Below are positions 34,041-42,437 of a stretch of 50,693 nt of DNA, in pieces. Position 1 is the stretch's first letter, and every line of letters starts with the position of its first letter. The notes under the pieces are model-generated. The model was not told where the DNA came from, did not search any database, and saw only the letters and a list, made by a program, of their open reading frames with translations. Location of the stretch: positions 1 to 50,693 of the forward strand of contig JABJMO010000048.1 of the NCBI GenBank assembly GCA_018659375.1, written 5' to 3'. The translations under genes were made by a program, and so were the position numbers. The stretch comes from Methanobacteriota archaeon (lineage in GTDB: Archaea; Thermoplasmatota; Poseidoniia; Poseidoniales; Poseidoniaceae).

Positions 34041-35168
34041 TTAGATATCTAAAACAAATTCACCGTCTTGTAAGACTTGTGAATCATCAAGCCATACGCT
34101 TGCCCCAGTAATTACTCCTGGGATGTGGATTCCAACCGCCGAGCCTCCGCCTAATGCAGTGTTATCACCGATAGAGAAGTAACAAGTTCCAAGTCGCTTT
34201 TCATCTTCTAGAACATTACCCCCCATTCGTGCTTGATCATTCATCCCAAAGCCAAATTCAGCAACAGTCCATACATTTTCTCTGTCTTTACTACGTAATT
34301 TCTTAGCAACCTCGCCGAATTCTTGTCTAATATTAGCAGCAATAGTACCACCTTTTACATCAATGACAATACCGTTTTCTATTTGAAGTTCGATATTTTG
34401 GTCTATCAGAGAAGAATCCCATGAACCATTGATGATTAATGTTCCATTCATAGTGCCTTCTCGTGGCATAATGAATGCCTTTCCTGCAGGAAGGTTGGTC
34501 AGCATTCTTGGACGATTACAGATGCCATTATCATCTAGTTTCCATTCACGCCAATTTACTTCGAAGGTAATCTCAGTGCCAAGCTTGGATTTAACATTAA
34601 CAATTCTCCGTCGTCTAAAATGCGGCCCTAAATTACTAATTCTTTTCTTGACGCTGTTAAAATCTGCAGCCATGCCACCGTGAGTAAACATATCAACAGT
34701 TATTCCCGGCATTGTAGCCACTCTAGCTCCGTCTCTGAGCGCTTGCCTAACCGCTTTTGTATGGGTAAGTGAGTATTTTGTGGGCGCTAAAATAACCTGC
34801 TGCTGGCGCATCAGATTAGCAACCGGAGTAGGTGGTTCTTCTCCATGATGCTTGGCTTTTGGCATAACAATAAGCAGTACACGTTCTGATTTTTCAATAG
34901 TGGCTTCATGTAATGCTTGCCCAATCTCACCAGTTGTAGGGTCGCAGACAATTAACACATTTTCGCCTCTGCGGATGTCCATACAGGTTTCTACAACCAT
35001 TTTAGCGGATCCAGCCAATAACTCATCGACAGATTCTTCCGGTTTTGTTGGTAGATCATTATCGTTTGAAGCTACTTCGGCTTGGATAACAGACTCAACC
35101 ATATCGTTCAAGTCGGTATCCGAATCATGGGGAGTCTGTTCAGGAATATCCTGTTTTTTTCCCGCCAT
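34041..35168 (-). CDS. M29/NicX-type (COG2309-like) aminopeptidase family protein with altered metal ligands
   Basis: 375 residues. An acidic N-terminal extension of about 50 residues precedes the conserved fold: ENVLIVCDPTTGEIGQAL, the PREGTMNG block and WTVAEFGFGMN supply the two usual Glu ligands. The C-terminal block is GTCYFSIGDNTALGGG...GIHIPGV. As I remember the family, this block reads G-T-x-H...H-x-D-G, so one His is Tyr and one Asp is Pro here. Family members are metal aminopeptidases or ring-cleaving NicX-like dioxygenases. With two ligands changed, the activity may be lost or different. Divergent from the M32 carboxypeptidase (94 nt), which suggests peptide turnover. Confidence 0.75.
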   Translation of the reverse strand: MAGKKQDIPEQTPHDSDTDLNDMVESVIQAEVASNDNDLPTKPEESVDELLAGSAKMVVETCMDIRRGENVLIVCDPTTGEIGQALHEATIEKSERVLLIVMPKAKHHGEEPPTPVANLMRQQQVILAPTKYSLTHTKAVRQALRDGARVATMPGITVDMFTHGGMAADFNSVKKRISNLGPHFRRRRIVNVKSKLGTEITFEVNWREWKLDDNGICNRPRMLTNLPAGKAFIMPREGTMNGTLIINGSWDSSLIDQNIELQIENGIVIDVKGGTIAANIRQEFGEVAKKLRSKDRENVWTVAEFGFGMNDQARMGGNVLEDEKRLGTCYFSIGDNTALGGGSAVGIHIPGVITGASVWLDDSQVLQDGEFVLDI

Positions 35169-35262
35169 GGATGACGCATATCAAAAGAGGTCTTCAATGT
35201 GTGTGCGACATAACTGATTTCCCAGTGGTTAAGTTCTTGAGGGTGATTTTTGTCCAAGTAGT

Positions 35263-36762
35263 ATGGCGAGTTACCAATCATTCATCGAGAAGGTAAAAGA
35301 AATACACAAAATTGGCGCAATTCAAGGTCACCTTGGTTGGGACCAAGAGACAATTATGCCTCCTAAGGGAGCGCAAGCGAGATCAGAAATTCTTTCATGG
35401 CTTGCTAAAGAACAACATGCCAGAGTCACAGCGCCAGACTTTGGAGAAATGATTGCCCAATTAGAAACCTCCAATGATTTAGACGAAAACCAAGCTGCCA
35501 ATGTTAGAGAATTGAGGCGAAGGTATGACAAAGCGGTAAAATTGCCATCAGAATTTGTTGCTCAATATGCTTTGACTAGGTCTCAAGCATTGGTAGCATG
35601 GCAAGAAGCACGCACAGCTTCAGATTTCACTATGTTTCAAGCTCACTTAGAAAAGTTGGTCGAAATGACCAATCAGAAAATAGATTATTACGGAGTTGAA
35701 ACAACTAGGTATGACGTGTTACTAGATGAGTATGAATTTGGCATGAAAGTAAGTGATTATGACCCACTATTTGCCGGTCTAAAGAGTAGGTTAGTGCCTT
35801 TGTTGCAGAACATCATGGCGGCTAAGAAGATAAATCCAGATCCAAAACTACCAACAGATATCTCATTTCCAGTCGAAGGTCAAACAGAATTTTGCAAATT
35901 AGTTTCCAATGCCATGGGATTTGATTTTGAAGCCGGTAGAATGGACGCCTCAACCCATCCATTTTCAGCGGGACTGTGGCCGGGAGATACTCGATTCACA
36001 ACTCGATTTGATGAACAGGACCCGTTTTCATGTTTGTACGCAGTTATGCATGAAACAGGTCACGCATTGTATGAACAAGGTCTTGACGCCAACCATTCAT
36101 TTACGCCTCGTGGCGATGCAGTATCACTAGGGGTCCATGAATCTCAAAGTCGTTTTTGGGAAAATCAAATTGGCAGGACTCCAGCATTTTGGAAAGTAGT
36201 CTTGCCTTGGTTTAAACAACAGTTCCCAAATGCGCCAGAGTGGAGTCCAGATGAATTAAACAAAATTGCTAACTGTGTCGAGCCAGGATTTATTCGAGTC
36301 GAAGCAGATGAAGTAACGTATAATCTTCATATTATGCTGCGTTATGAGTTAGAGAAGAAAATTTTCAATGAAAATTTACCAGTTAAAGATATACCAAATA
36401 CTTGGAATCAGATGTTCAGCGAGTGGTTTGGCCTCGAAGTTCCAGAAGACCGTATGGGTTGTCTACAAGATATCCATTGGTCCATGGGTGCATTTGGCTA
36501 TTTCCCGACCTACACATTGGGTAATCTATATGCTGCACAACTCCTTGAAGCGATGAGCCAAGAAATAGGTGATGTCGACGAAATAATCCAAACTGGCGAC
36601 TGGTCGCCAATGCTTGACTGGTTACGGCCCAAAATCCATCTTCAGGGCAGTAAATTGACACCTAGTGAACTAATTGAGCAAGCAACAGGAGTACCACCGA
36701 CTCCCCAACCGTTCATTGATTATGTTGAATCAAAGTATTCAAAGTTATACAATCTAAGCTAA
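35263..36762 (+). CDS. M32 family metallocarboxypeptidase (Taq-type)
   Basis: 499 residues, the family's usual length. The zinc site HETGH is at 263-267 (VMHETGHALYEQG), followed about 30 residues on by the M32 signature HESQSRFWEN. A third ligand Glu lies in this region. An N-terminal helical lid (about 1-100, GHLGWDQETIMPPKGA) is typical. It removes C-terminal residues from peptides in the cytoplasm and fits the peptide-degrading lifestyle suggested by the S15 and M29-like genes. A GGGTGAT at 35241-35247 is too far from the ATG to act as its Shine-Dalgarno. Confidence 0.95.
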   Translation: MASYQSFIEKVKEIHKIGAIQGHLGWDQETIMPPKGAQARSEILSWLAKEQHARVTAPDFGEMIAQLETSNDLDENQAANVRELRRRYDKAVKLPSEFVAQYALTRSQALVAWQEARTASDFTMFQAHLEKLVEMTNQKIDYYGVETTRYDVLLDEYEFGMKVSDYDPLFAGLKSRLVPLLQNIMAAKKINPDPKLPTDISFPVEGQTEFCKLVSNAMGFDFEAGRMDASTHPFSAGLWPGDTRFTTRFDEQDPFSCLYAVMHETGHALYEQGLDANHSFTPRGDAVSLGVHESQSRFWENQIGRTPAFWKVVLPWFKQQFPNAPEWSPDELNKIANCVEPGFIRVEADEVTYNLHIMLRYELEKKIFNENLPVKDIPNTWNQMFSEWFGLEVPEDRMGCLQDIHWSMGAFGYFPTYTLGNLYAAQLLEAMSQEIGDVDEIIQTGDWSPMLDWLRPKIHLQGSKLTPSELIEQATGVPPTPQPFIDYVESKYSKLYNLS

Positions 36763-37062
36763 CTACTCTTCAGAGTCTTTTCCAGAATCCGTAGTTACAA
36801 GTTTGTCAAGTCTTGCTGTTAATTCGTTGATTGCATCCATTAAATCGTTGGTTCTGTCATCTTCATGGTCGCTGCCAAATGATATTCCAAGCATGGTAAT
36901 CATTCCACCCGCCAGCATAGTTAGTGCTGGCCAATATACGTCTGCGGCAGTCATATTGCCATCTGCTTCTATTCCGCCCCAAAATGCTCCTAATATGAAT
37001 ACTACGAATCCAATTATAATTTGCTGGTAACCGCTGCCGAGAGTTTTTTCTAGTTCGCTCAT
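36763..37062 (-). CDS. Small two-TM protein with a coiled C-terminus
   Basis: 99 residues. Two hydrophobic segments (about 13-31 and 45-62) flank a short acidic loop. The C-terminal third (NDLMDAINELTARLDKLV) has heptad-like leucines and may form a coiled coil. A GAGGAG Shine-Dalgarno lies 5 nt before the ATG. It sits 77 nt downstream of dihydroorotase on the same strand. No family is recognised. Confidence 0.75.
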   Translation of the reverse strand: MSELEKTLGSGYQQIIIGFVVFILGAFWGGIEADGNMTAADVYWPALTMLAGGMITMLGISFGSDHEDDRTNDLMDAINELTARLDKLVTTDSGKDSEE

Positions 37063-37139
37063 GTTTTCTCCTCACGGTGAAACTAGCGGGTTAGTATTTA
37101 TCCTTATTTCAATGAAACCGGCTTTTTCGCGCATTTTGG

Positions 37140-38546
37140 CTATTTCCAAGGGCTCATCAAGATTGGTTTACCCACTGAGCCTGGCTCCACTAGTAATCTG
37201 CCCTTTTGACCAGTTACTGATGTTCTTTCAAACACAGGGGTACCATCAACGACAGTCAATACTGGCCATCCGGTTAGTTCACGACCACTAAACGGATTCC
37301 ATCCAACTCTTGTCCAAGAGTTTTTATCTTCAACAACAGCCTTTGCAGCCATATCAACAAGGACAATATCACCATCATAACCAACCTCTAATTTCCCTTT
37401 GCCTATCATTTGATAGCAATCGGCAACATCAGTTGACATCCACCGTACTACATCTTCCAAAGAGCACTTACCATCATTAACATTGGTTAGCATAACAGAC
37501 AGTGAGGTTTCAACTCCTGGCATTCCGCTAGGAGCCTTAGGGAAACCCTTAGCTTTCGCTTCAAGGGTGTGAGGTGCATGGTCTGTAGCAATACATTGAA
37601 TCGTTCCATCTCTTAATCTAGACCACAGAATTTCTTTATCTGCTGCGTATCTAATCGGCGGGTTCATCTGCAGCCTAACACCTTGAGCCTCAACATCGGT
37701 TTCATCAAAAGTTAAGTGTTGAGGGAGTACTTCTGTGGTGATAATAGGATGCTGTTCAGCCTTAGATGGCAGTGAGCAATAGTCGGCTAAATAATCAGCC
37801 TCAATACCTGATGTTAGATGGAGAATATGTAACCTGTGGCCAGTTTTAACGGCTAATTCAACTGATAACTTAGTCGCCAATAATGCGGTTATATCGTCTC
37901 TGTAATATGCATGAGCCGCAATATCAGTACGTCCTTCAACTAATTTCTTACGCTCGTTCATTCTATCTTCATCTTCAGCATGTACTGCAATTAGTCCGGC
38001 TGTTTCCGTGAAAATTTTCTCCAGTGCAACTCTATCTGATACCAGCAAGGTTCCAGTTGATGCACCCATGAAAATCTTGATTCCGCAAATGCCAGGTATG
38101 GCAATTGGCTTATCTCTGGTGCCAACAGAATCTTGTAGGTCTGCTACATTATCTTCGGTCGCGCCAATAAAGAACCCGTAATTATTTACACATTTTCTTG
38201 CCGCAGTGTCAAGTTTTCCTTGCATGCCTTCCAGCGTGGTAATCGATGGTGCATTGTTAGGCATATCTAGGAAAGAAGTTATGCCACCGCTTACCGCTGC
38301 CGCTGAGCCACTCCCTAAGTCCTCTTTTTCTGGTTGCCCAGGGTCTCTAAAATGCACTTGAGGATCAATACAGCCCGGCAATATATGCAGGCCAGTACCG
38401 TCAACAAACATTTCACCATCATGGCTTTCCAAGGTGCCCGGCTCGGAAACCTCAGAAATTATACCGTCAGATATGCGTAAATCGCCTAATTTGGTAGTTT
38501 CGGGCAAGACCATTGTTGCCCCGCTGATTAAAATATTTCCAGTCAT
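37140..38546 (-). CDS. pyrC: Dihydroorotase, QxH variant
   Basis: 468 residues, amidohydrolase fold. Metal site: DPQVHFRDPG (61-70), in which the usual HxH is QVH; His65 and Arg67 are kept. Other ligands are the carbamylated Lys157 (GIKIFMGAS), His189 (AVHAEDE), His243 (ILHLTS) and Asp322 (ATDHAPHT). It cyclises carbamoyl-aspartate to dihydroorotate in pyrimidine synthesis. From memory, a Gln at the first position occurs in a known dihydroorotase subgroup, for example in Bacteroidetes, so the enzyme may be active; hydantoinase-type or inactive DHO-like roles cannot be excluded. It follows the molybdenum-cofactor gene by 51 nt on the same strand. No other pyrimidine gene is nearby. Confidence 0.9.
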   Translation of the reverse strand: MTGNILISGATMVLPETTKLGDLRISDGIISEVSEPGTLESHDGEMFVDGTGLHILPGCIDPQVHFRDPGQPEKEDLGSGSAAAVSGGITSFLDMPNNAPSITTLEGMQGKLDTAARKCVNNYGFFIGATEDNVADLQDSVGTRDKPIAIPGICGIKIFMGASTGTLLVSDRVALEKIFTETAGLIAVHAEDEDRMNERKKLVEGRTDIAAHAYYRDDITALLATKLSVELAVKTGHRLHILHLTSGIEADYLADYCSLPSKAEQHPIITTEVLPQHLTFDETDVEAQGVRLQMNPPIRYAADKEILWSRLRDGTIQCIATDHAPHTLEAKAKGFPKAPSGMPGVETSLSVMLTNVNDGKCSLEDVVRWMSTDVADCYQMIGKGKLEVGYDGDIVLVDMAAKAVVEDKNSWTRVGWNPFSGRELTGWPVLTVVDGTPVFERTSVTGQKGRLLVEPGSVGKPILMSPWK

Positions 38547-38597
38547 AATATCGGTTCCTAAATGTGGGGGAATGTCGGTAATGAATGAACTTTAAGG

Positions 38598-39182
38598 TCA
38601 TCGTCGCCTAGATTCTTTGGGTCTAAATGCTTGACAAACTGAGTCGTTCATATCGATGTAAGGACCACCGATTAAGTCTACACAATAAGGTACTGCTCGC
38701 CAAATTCCATCAATAGTTTCTCTAATGGATTTGGGCCTTCCAGGTAGATTAAACACCAAACACTTCCCTCTAATACCGCCAATTTGTCTCGATAGTATGG
38801 CAGTAGGAACATACTGTAGAGATATTGCTCGCATTTGTTCGCCAAAGCCGTCTAGAATCTTATCGCATACAGCTGCAGTAGCTTCAGGAGTTACATCCCT
38901 TGAAGCAGGCCCTGTTCCTCCGGTGGTAACAACAACCGAGCAGCCTAAATCATCACACATTCGGATAATTTCGCGTTCAATCATTACTTGGTCGTCAGGT
39001 ATGCATGAATAAGTTATTTCTAAAGGGCTGACTATCGCTTCCTTGAAAAATTGTAAAATTGCTGGTCCGCCCTCATCTTGATACTCTCCAGAACTAGCTC
39101 TATCGCTGACAGTAATGATGCCAATTCTAGCCAAGTCGCCACAGTTGCCGCTGATGCCCTGAATAATGGTTTGAGTATCCAA
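38598..39182 (-). CDS. Molybdopterin adenylyltransferase family (MoaB/MogA)
   Basis: 194 residues with a TTG start at 39182; a GGTGG Shine-Dalgarno-like sequence lies about 5 nt upstream, and no ATG is available before the fold begins at IGIITVSDRASSGEY (19-33). The molybdopterin-binding loop VVTTGGTGPASRDVTPEA (84-101) with its catalytic-type Asp and GKCLVFNLPGRPKSIRE are diagnostic. The enzyme adenylylates molybdopterin before metal insertion. It lies 12 nt downstream of a large membrane protein gene and is probably co-transcribed with it. Confidence 0.93.
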   Translation of the reverse strand: MDTQTIIQGISGNCGDLARIGIITVSDRASSGEYQDEGGPAILQFFKEAIVSPLEITYSCIPDDQVMIEREIIRMCDDLGCSVVVTTGGTGPASRDVTPEATAAVCDKILDGFGEQMRAISLQYVPTAILSRQIGGIRGKCLVFNLPGRPKSIRETIDGIWRAVPYCVDLIGGPYIDMNDSVCQAFRPKESRRR

Positions 39183-39194
39183 AAGACCACCGAA

Positions 39195-41306
39195 TCAATG
39201 TTCTCCGTATTTTGCTGCAACATCAGCATGGAAATTATCTAGCAGTGTGTCTTCGAATAATTCTGTTTGTCTTCTAACTTTGGTTGAACGGATGTGTAAG
39301 AAGGCAGCGCCAACAAATACGATAATTATCAATGGAATTACCGCTTCCAATTTGTATTGGTGCATGAATTTAACAATACCTTCAGCGGTATAGGCCCAAG
39401 TAATAGATGCGGCAGCTCCTCCAATGAATGTTGCTGCAAGTACTCTAGTGAATTTCATTCTGGACAATAGTCCAAGCATTGCACCGACAAGTACGCCAGA
39501 CGCCATAAATGGTATCCACACAAACACAATTAGACCCCAGAATCCCCATTTGTTGATCATTTCGCGCTTTTCATTAGCCATGTATTCTACGGTAGATAGC
39601 GTGTTGCCGATAAAATTAGTTTGCAACATTTTGCCGCCAAGTCCGTCTTGTTTTGCGACAGCCACAATCCTATCATCGTTCTTACCGCCACTTTCGACTC
39701 TTCCAGCACCAGATCTATCTGATAATGTGGAAACTTGATTTCTTGCTTTAACAATCAACTCTTGGCTGCCGAGTAAGTCTTGATTTCTATCGGAGATATA
39801 TCGATACAATTCCACTTCCACTTCATCAGTGGTCTTCTTAAATCTAAAGAAGGCAAATCGCTGAGTTGGTTTGTAAATTACTGACACAAAGATTACTTTA
39901 TCATCACTAGTTACCACAGCCCCTTCCATTCTAACATCAGTTCTTCTAGCAAAGAATAGGTCTAGACTATCTCTAACTTCATCCTCAACTCTAGAGAGAG
40001 TATGTAGTTCGGAAAAGAATGAAGCATAATCTTGCTCTTCCTCAGTATCAGCGCCTTCAGCGCCAGCACCGATGCCAACACCACTTTCAAAGTCAATAGC
40101 TTGGTTTACTCCAATTGTCTTGACAGTTAGTTGCACTGGTTTGAATACTCTAAAGATGGCAAATTCCTCTAACACTTCCCGTAGAATTTCAGCACGAATA
40201 TCCTTACTATCAGAGAGAGTTCCGTCTGTGTTTTTGTATGGTACCATGATATCTATCGATAGTTCTCTAGATTCCAATTTGTATAATTCCCAATCAATAT
40301 CAATGTGCAATCGTTTTGAGGTTTTACCAAGTATATCCTCGACCACTCTAGCAATGTGAGTCCTTGACAATATGTCGTCGGTTTCTTGATGGTATATTTT
40401 GTACATAACTGGATAAATAACGAGCAAGGTAACAGCAGAAAGTGACAGTGAGATAAAAGCCATCCACCACGCTGGAATACCTGCTGTTCCTCCAGTTAGC
40501 ATTGCAGTTTCTCTGCCGCCTCCAAGTTCAGCAGCCATCAAAAGATATCCCCATTCGCCTAGATCCTTGGTGGTCCAACATGTCCGCGGTCCAGGGTCAG
40601 AAATACTGACTTCCCTGTGAGATTCTGAGTCGACAAATGGTAGGAAAGAAAAGAAGCCTCCACCTTTAACTTTGAGTTCGAAATCTATCTCTTTGGACAG
40701 TGATTCTGCTCCTTCAATTAGCGAAGCATTGACTAAATCATCGCTTTGATTGTAGACTTGCACGAATAGGATAATTCGGTATTCGCCAACATCAAGTTCA
40801 TCAAAAGGAGCTCTAAACTCGCTTTTGCCACCCGAAACCTGAACGATTGTATCATCTGTAGAATTTTCTAGCCAAGACTCACCAACATAATTCAGTATTG
40901 TGTAATTCATGTAAGCATAGCCGTCTGGTAGGTTTCTCCCGGAGAGGTCAAAGTACTCGGCATCATTCTCTGGGAACATGTGAACCCACGGTTGTTCTTC
41001 GATATTTTGGCACTCGTCACCAGTATCAAGGAAGGTTTCAGAGGCTTTGTAGTCAAGGGTGGTCGACGAGCCAAATATTCCACTTGACATACCAAATAAC
41101 AATACTGCAAAGAATATCCCGTAACCAATTCCTGCAAACAATATGTAATCTTCTTTGTTAGAAAGGAATCTGCGTTTACTGGTTTTGGTTTTCCGACGCC
41201 TAATTTCCTCTAATTCGCGAGTGATTTTGTCTCTAGCTTTTTGCTCGACATCAACCTCTTCGATGGGCTCGTCCGACTGCTCGAGTTCCTCGCCCATGAC
41301 ACGCAT
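39195..41306 (-). CDS. Large multi-pass membrane protein with Sm_multidrug_ex-like C-terminus
   Basis: 703 residues from ATG 41306; 41297 (700 residues) is equally possible. A reading from 41426 must be rejected because it runs through the tRNA gene. An acidic/basic cytoplasmic N-tail precedes TM1 (about 53-78) and an extracellular beta-rich domain of about 190 residues. TM2 (about 285-312) leads to a long cytoplasmic region (about 315-590). Three C-terminal TM segments follow; WGFWGLIVFVWIPFMASGVLVGAML resembles the small multidrug export/COG2426 family. The C-terminal match is moderate and the rest is unrecognised. A transport or channel role with a sensor-like ectodomain is plausible. An ATTAATTTG TATA-like box lies about 20-30 nt upstream of the start. 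Confidence 0.72.
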   Translation of the reverse strand: MRVMGEELEQSDEPIEEVDVEQKARDKITRELEEIRRRKTKTSKRRFLSNKEDYILFAGIGYGIFFAVLLFGMSSGIFGSSTTLDYKASETFLDTGDECQNIEEQPWVHMFPENDAEYFDLSGRNLPDGYAYMNYTILNYVGESWLENSTDDTIVQVSGGKSEFRAPFDELDVGEYRIILFVQVYNQSDDLVNASLIEGAESLSKEIDFELKVKGGGFFSFLPFVDSESHREVSISDPGPRTCWTTKDLGEWGYLLMAAELGGGRETAMLTGGTAGIPAWWMAFISLSLSAVTLLVIYPVMYKIYHQETDDILSRTHIARVVEDILGKTSKRLHIDIDWELYKLESRELSIDIMVPYKNTDGTLSDSKDIRAEILREVLEEFAIFRVFKPVQLTVKTIGVNQAIDFESGVGIGAGAEGADTEEEQDYASFFSELHTLSRVEDEVRDSLDLFFARRTDVRMEGAVVTSDDKVIFVSVIYKPTQRFAFFRFKKTTDEVEVELYRYISDRNQDLLGSQELIVKARNQVSTLSDRSGAGRVESGGKNDDRIVAVAKQDGLGGKMLQTNFIGNTLSTVEYMANEKREMINKWGFWGLIVFVWIPFMASGVLVGAMLGLLSRMKFTRVLAATFIGGAAASITWAYTAEGIVKFMHQYKLEAVIPLIIIVFVGAAFLHIRSTKVRRQTELFEDTLLDNFHADVAAKYGEH

Positions 41307-41390
41307 GCTGGAATCTAGCAAATTAATGCATGGTTCATTTTGTACATCATCAAAAGCCAATAGGCCACTTGTTTGCCTACTATTAGTTGG

Positions 41391-41463
41391 TGGGTAGGGC
41401 CGGACTTGAACCGGCGACCTCAGCATCTTCAGTGCTGCGCTCTCCCAACTAAGCTACCTACCC
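41391..41463 (-). tRNA. tRNA-Phe (GAA)
   Basis: A full 73-nt cloverleaf on the minus strand. The acceptor GGGTAGG pairs with CCTACCC, the D-stem GCTT with GAGC, and the anticodon stem CAGCA with TGCTG around loop CTGAAGA (anticodon GAA). The T-arm is GCCGG-TTCAAGT-CCGGC and the discriminator is A73. The next three bases (41390-41388) read CCA, so the 3' CCA is genomically encoded. No intron is present. Position 37 is G, the base converted to wybutosine derivatives by the Taw2 pathway. It lies between RNase PH (55 nt upstream) and the 703-residue membrane protein. Confidence 0.97.
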
Positions 41464-41518
41464 GCAAGTACCTGCGGAATGATTTGGCATTTGAAATCTT
41501 CCAAAGAAAAGGTCATGA

Positions 41519-42343
41519 TTAGTTGATGCCATCAAGAATTGCTGCTTGAACTTCAAAAAGTCCGTCCAATCCCGCGTCAGCCTGTGCAATAAGGGCGAAT
41601 AATTCCTCGCCAGAGAAGGTAGACTCTTCGCCAGTGCCTTGCAATTCAACATACTTGCCATCAGCTGTTTTTACCACATTCATGTCAACATCTGCATTGG
41701 AATCTAGTATGTAATCCAAGTCTAGATATACATCACCTTCAATTAATCCTACTGAGATAGCCGCTAAATCGTGGGGTATTACCTTATTCTCATGCTCCAT
41801 TTGTTGTTCAGGAGTTAAATCTGGTGCTTGCCAACCAGACTTTCTCTCTTCATCAGTTGGCCGTAAGTCAGTTGGCAAACATTGCCCATTGGCGATTAAT
41901 CTCCTTACCGCCAAGCGCAGTGCTAAATTAGCTGCGGTAATAGATGCACATCTTGTTCCGCCATCAGCGTTTAGGATGTCACAATCAACGTTTAAAGCAA
42001 CAGGTCCTAATTGCTCTAAGTCTACTGCTGCACGAAGTGACCTAGCGATTAATCGCTCAATCTCTTGAGTTCGACCTTTGGCGCCTCGGCGTTCTCTGCG
42101 GAATCGTGAATCAGTAGATCCTGGCAGCAGTGAGTATTCGGCATGAACCCAGCCTTTGTTGGAATCGCGCGGAAACCATCCAGGTAACCTCGCCTCCTTG
42201 GTGCAACATGCTAGTACCACAGTATCTCCCTGCCGGTAAAGAATAGATGCGAGAGCATTTGTGGTAAAATCAATCTCAACCTCAACATGTCTCATTTGGT
42301 TCGTTTTTCGGTCAGTTTCAAACTCAGTCTTGAATTTCGCCAT
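41519..42343 (-). CDS. rph: Bacterial-type RNase PH (tRNA nucleotidyltransferase)
   Basis: 274 residues. It matches bacterial RNase PH rather than archaeal Rrp41/Rrp42: GWVHAEYSLLPGSTDSRFRRE (64-84), KGRTQEIERLIARSLRAAVDL (89-109), NADGGTRCASIT (125-136) and DLDYILDSNADVDMNVV (198-214). The catalytic acidic residues are in this last block. It trims tRNA 3' ends phosphorolytically. An extra segment of about 30 residues (about 150-181, Glu/Gln-rich) makes it longer than the usual 240. It lies 55 nt upstream of tRNA-Phe on the same strand, which is striking given the enzyme's substrate. Probably acquired from bacteria. The divergent thiolase shares a 94-nt promoter region. Confidence 0.92.
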   Translation of the reverse strand: MAKFKTEFETDRKTNQMRHVEVEIDFTTNALASILYRQGDTVVLACCTKEARLPGWFPRDSNKGWVHAEYSLLPGSTDSRFRRERRGAKGRTQEIERLIARSLRAAVDLEQLGPVALNVDCDILNADGGTRCASITAANLALRLAVRRLIANGQCLPTDLRPTDEERKSGWQAPDLTPEQQMEHENKVIPHDLAAISVGLIEGDVYLDLDYILDSNADVDMNVVKTADGKYVELQGTGEESTFSGEELFALIAQADAGLDGLFEVQAAILDGIN

Positions 42344-42437
42344 GATACGCGCACAACTCTTCTTTCATCAAGTCTTCTCATTTTCTGCATAAATTTACGA
42401 TGAGCAGATTGAAGTTCTGAATCATGTTGGCTACGCC

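Noticed and set aside
41307-41426. 40-codon N-terminal extension of the membrane protein
   Set aside because: The upstream part translates the 3' half of tRNA-Phe; a TATA-like box and ATG codons at 41306/41297 give a better start.
41388-41463. tRNA-Phe as an integration (att) site of a genomic island
   Set aside because: No integrase, no direct repeat of the tRNA 3' end and no change in gene content beside it.
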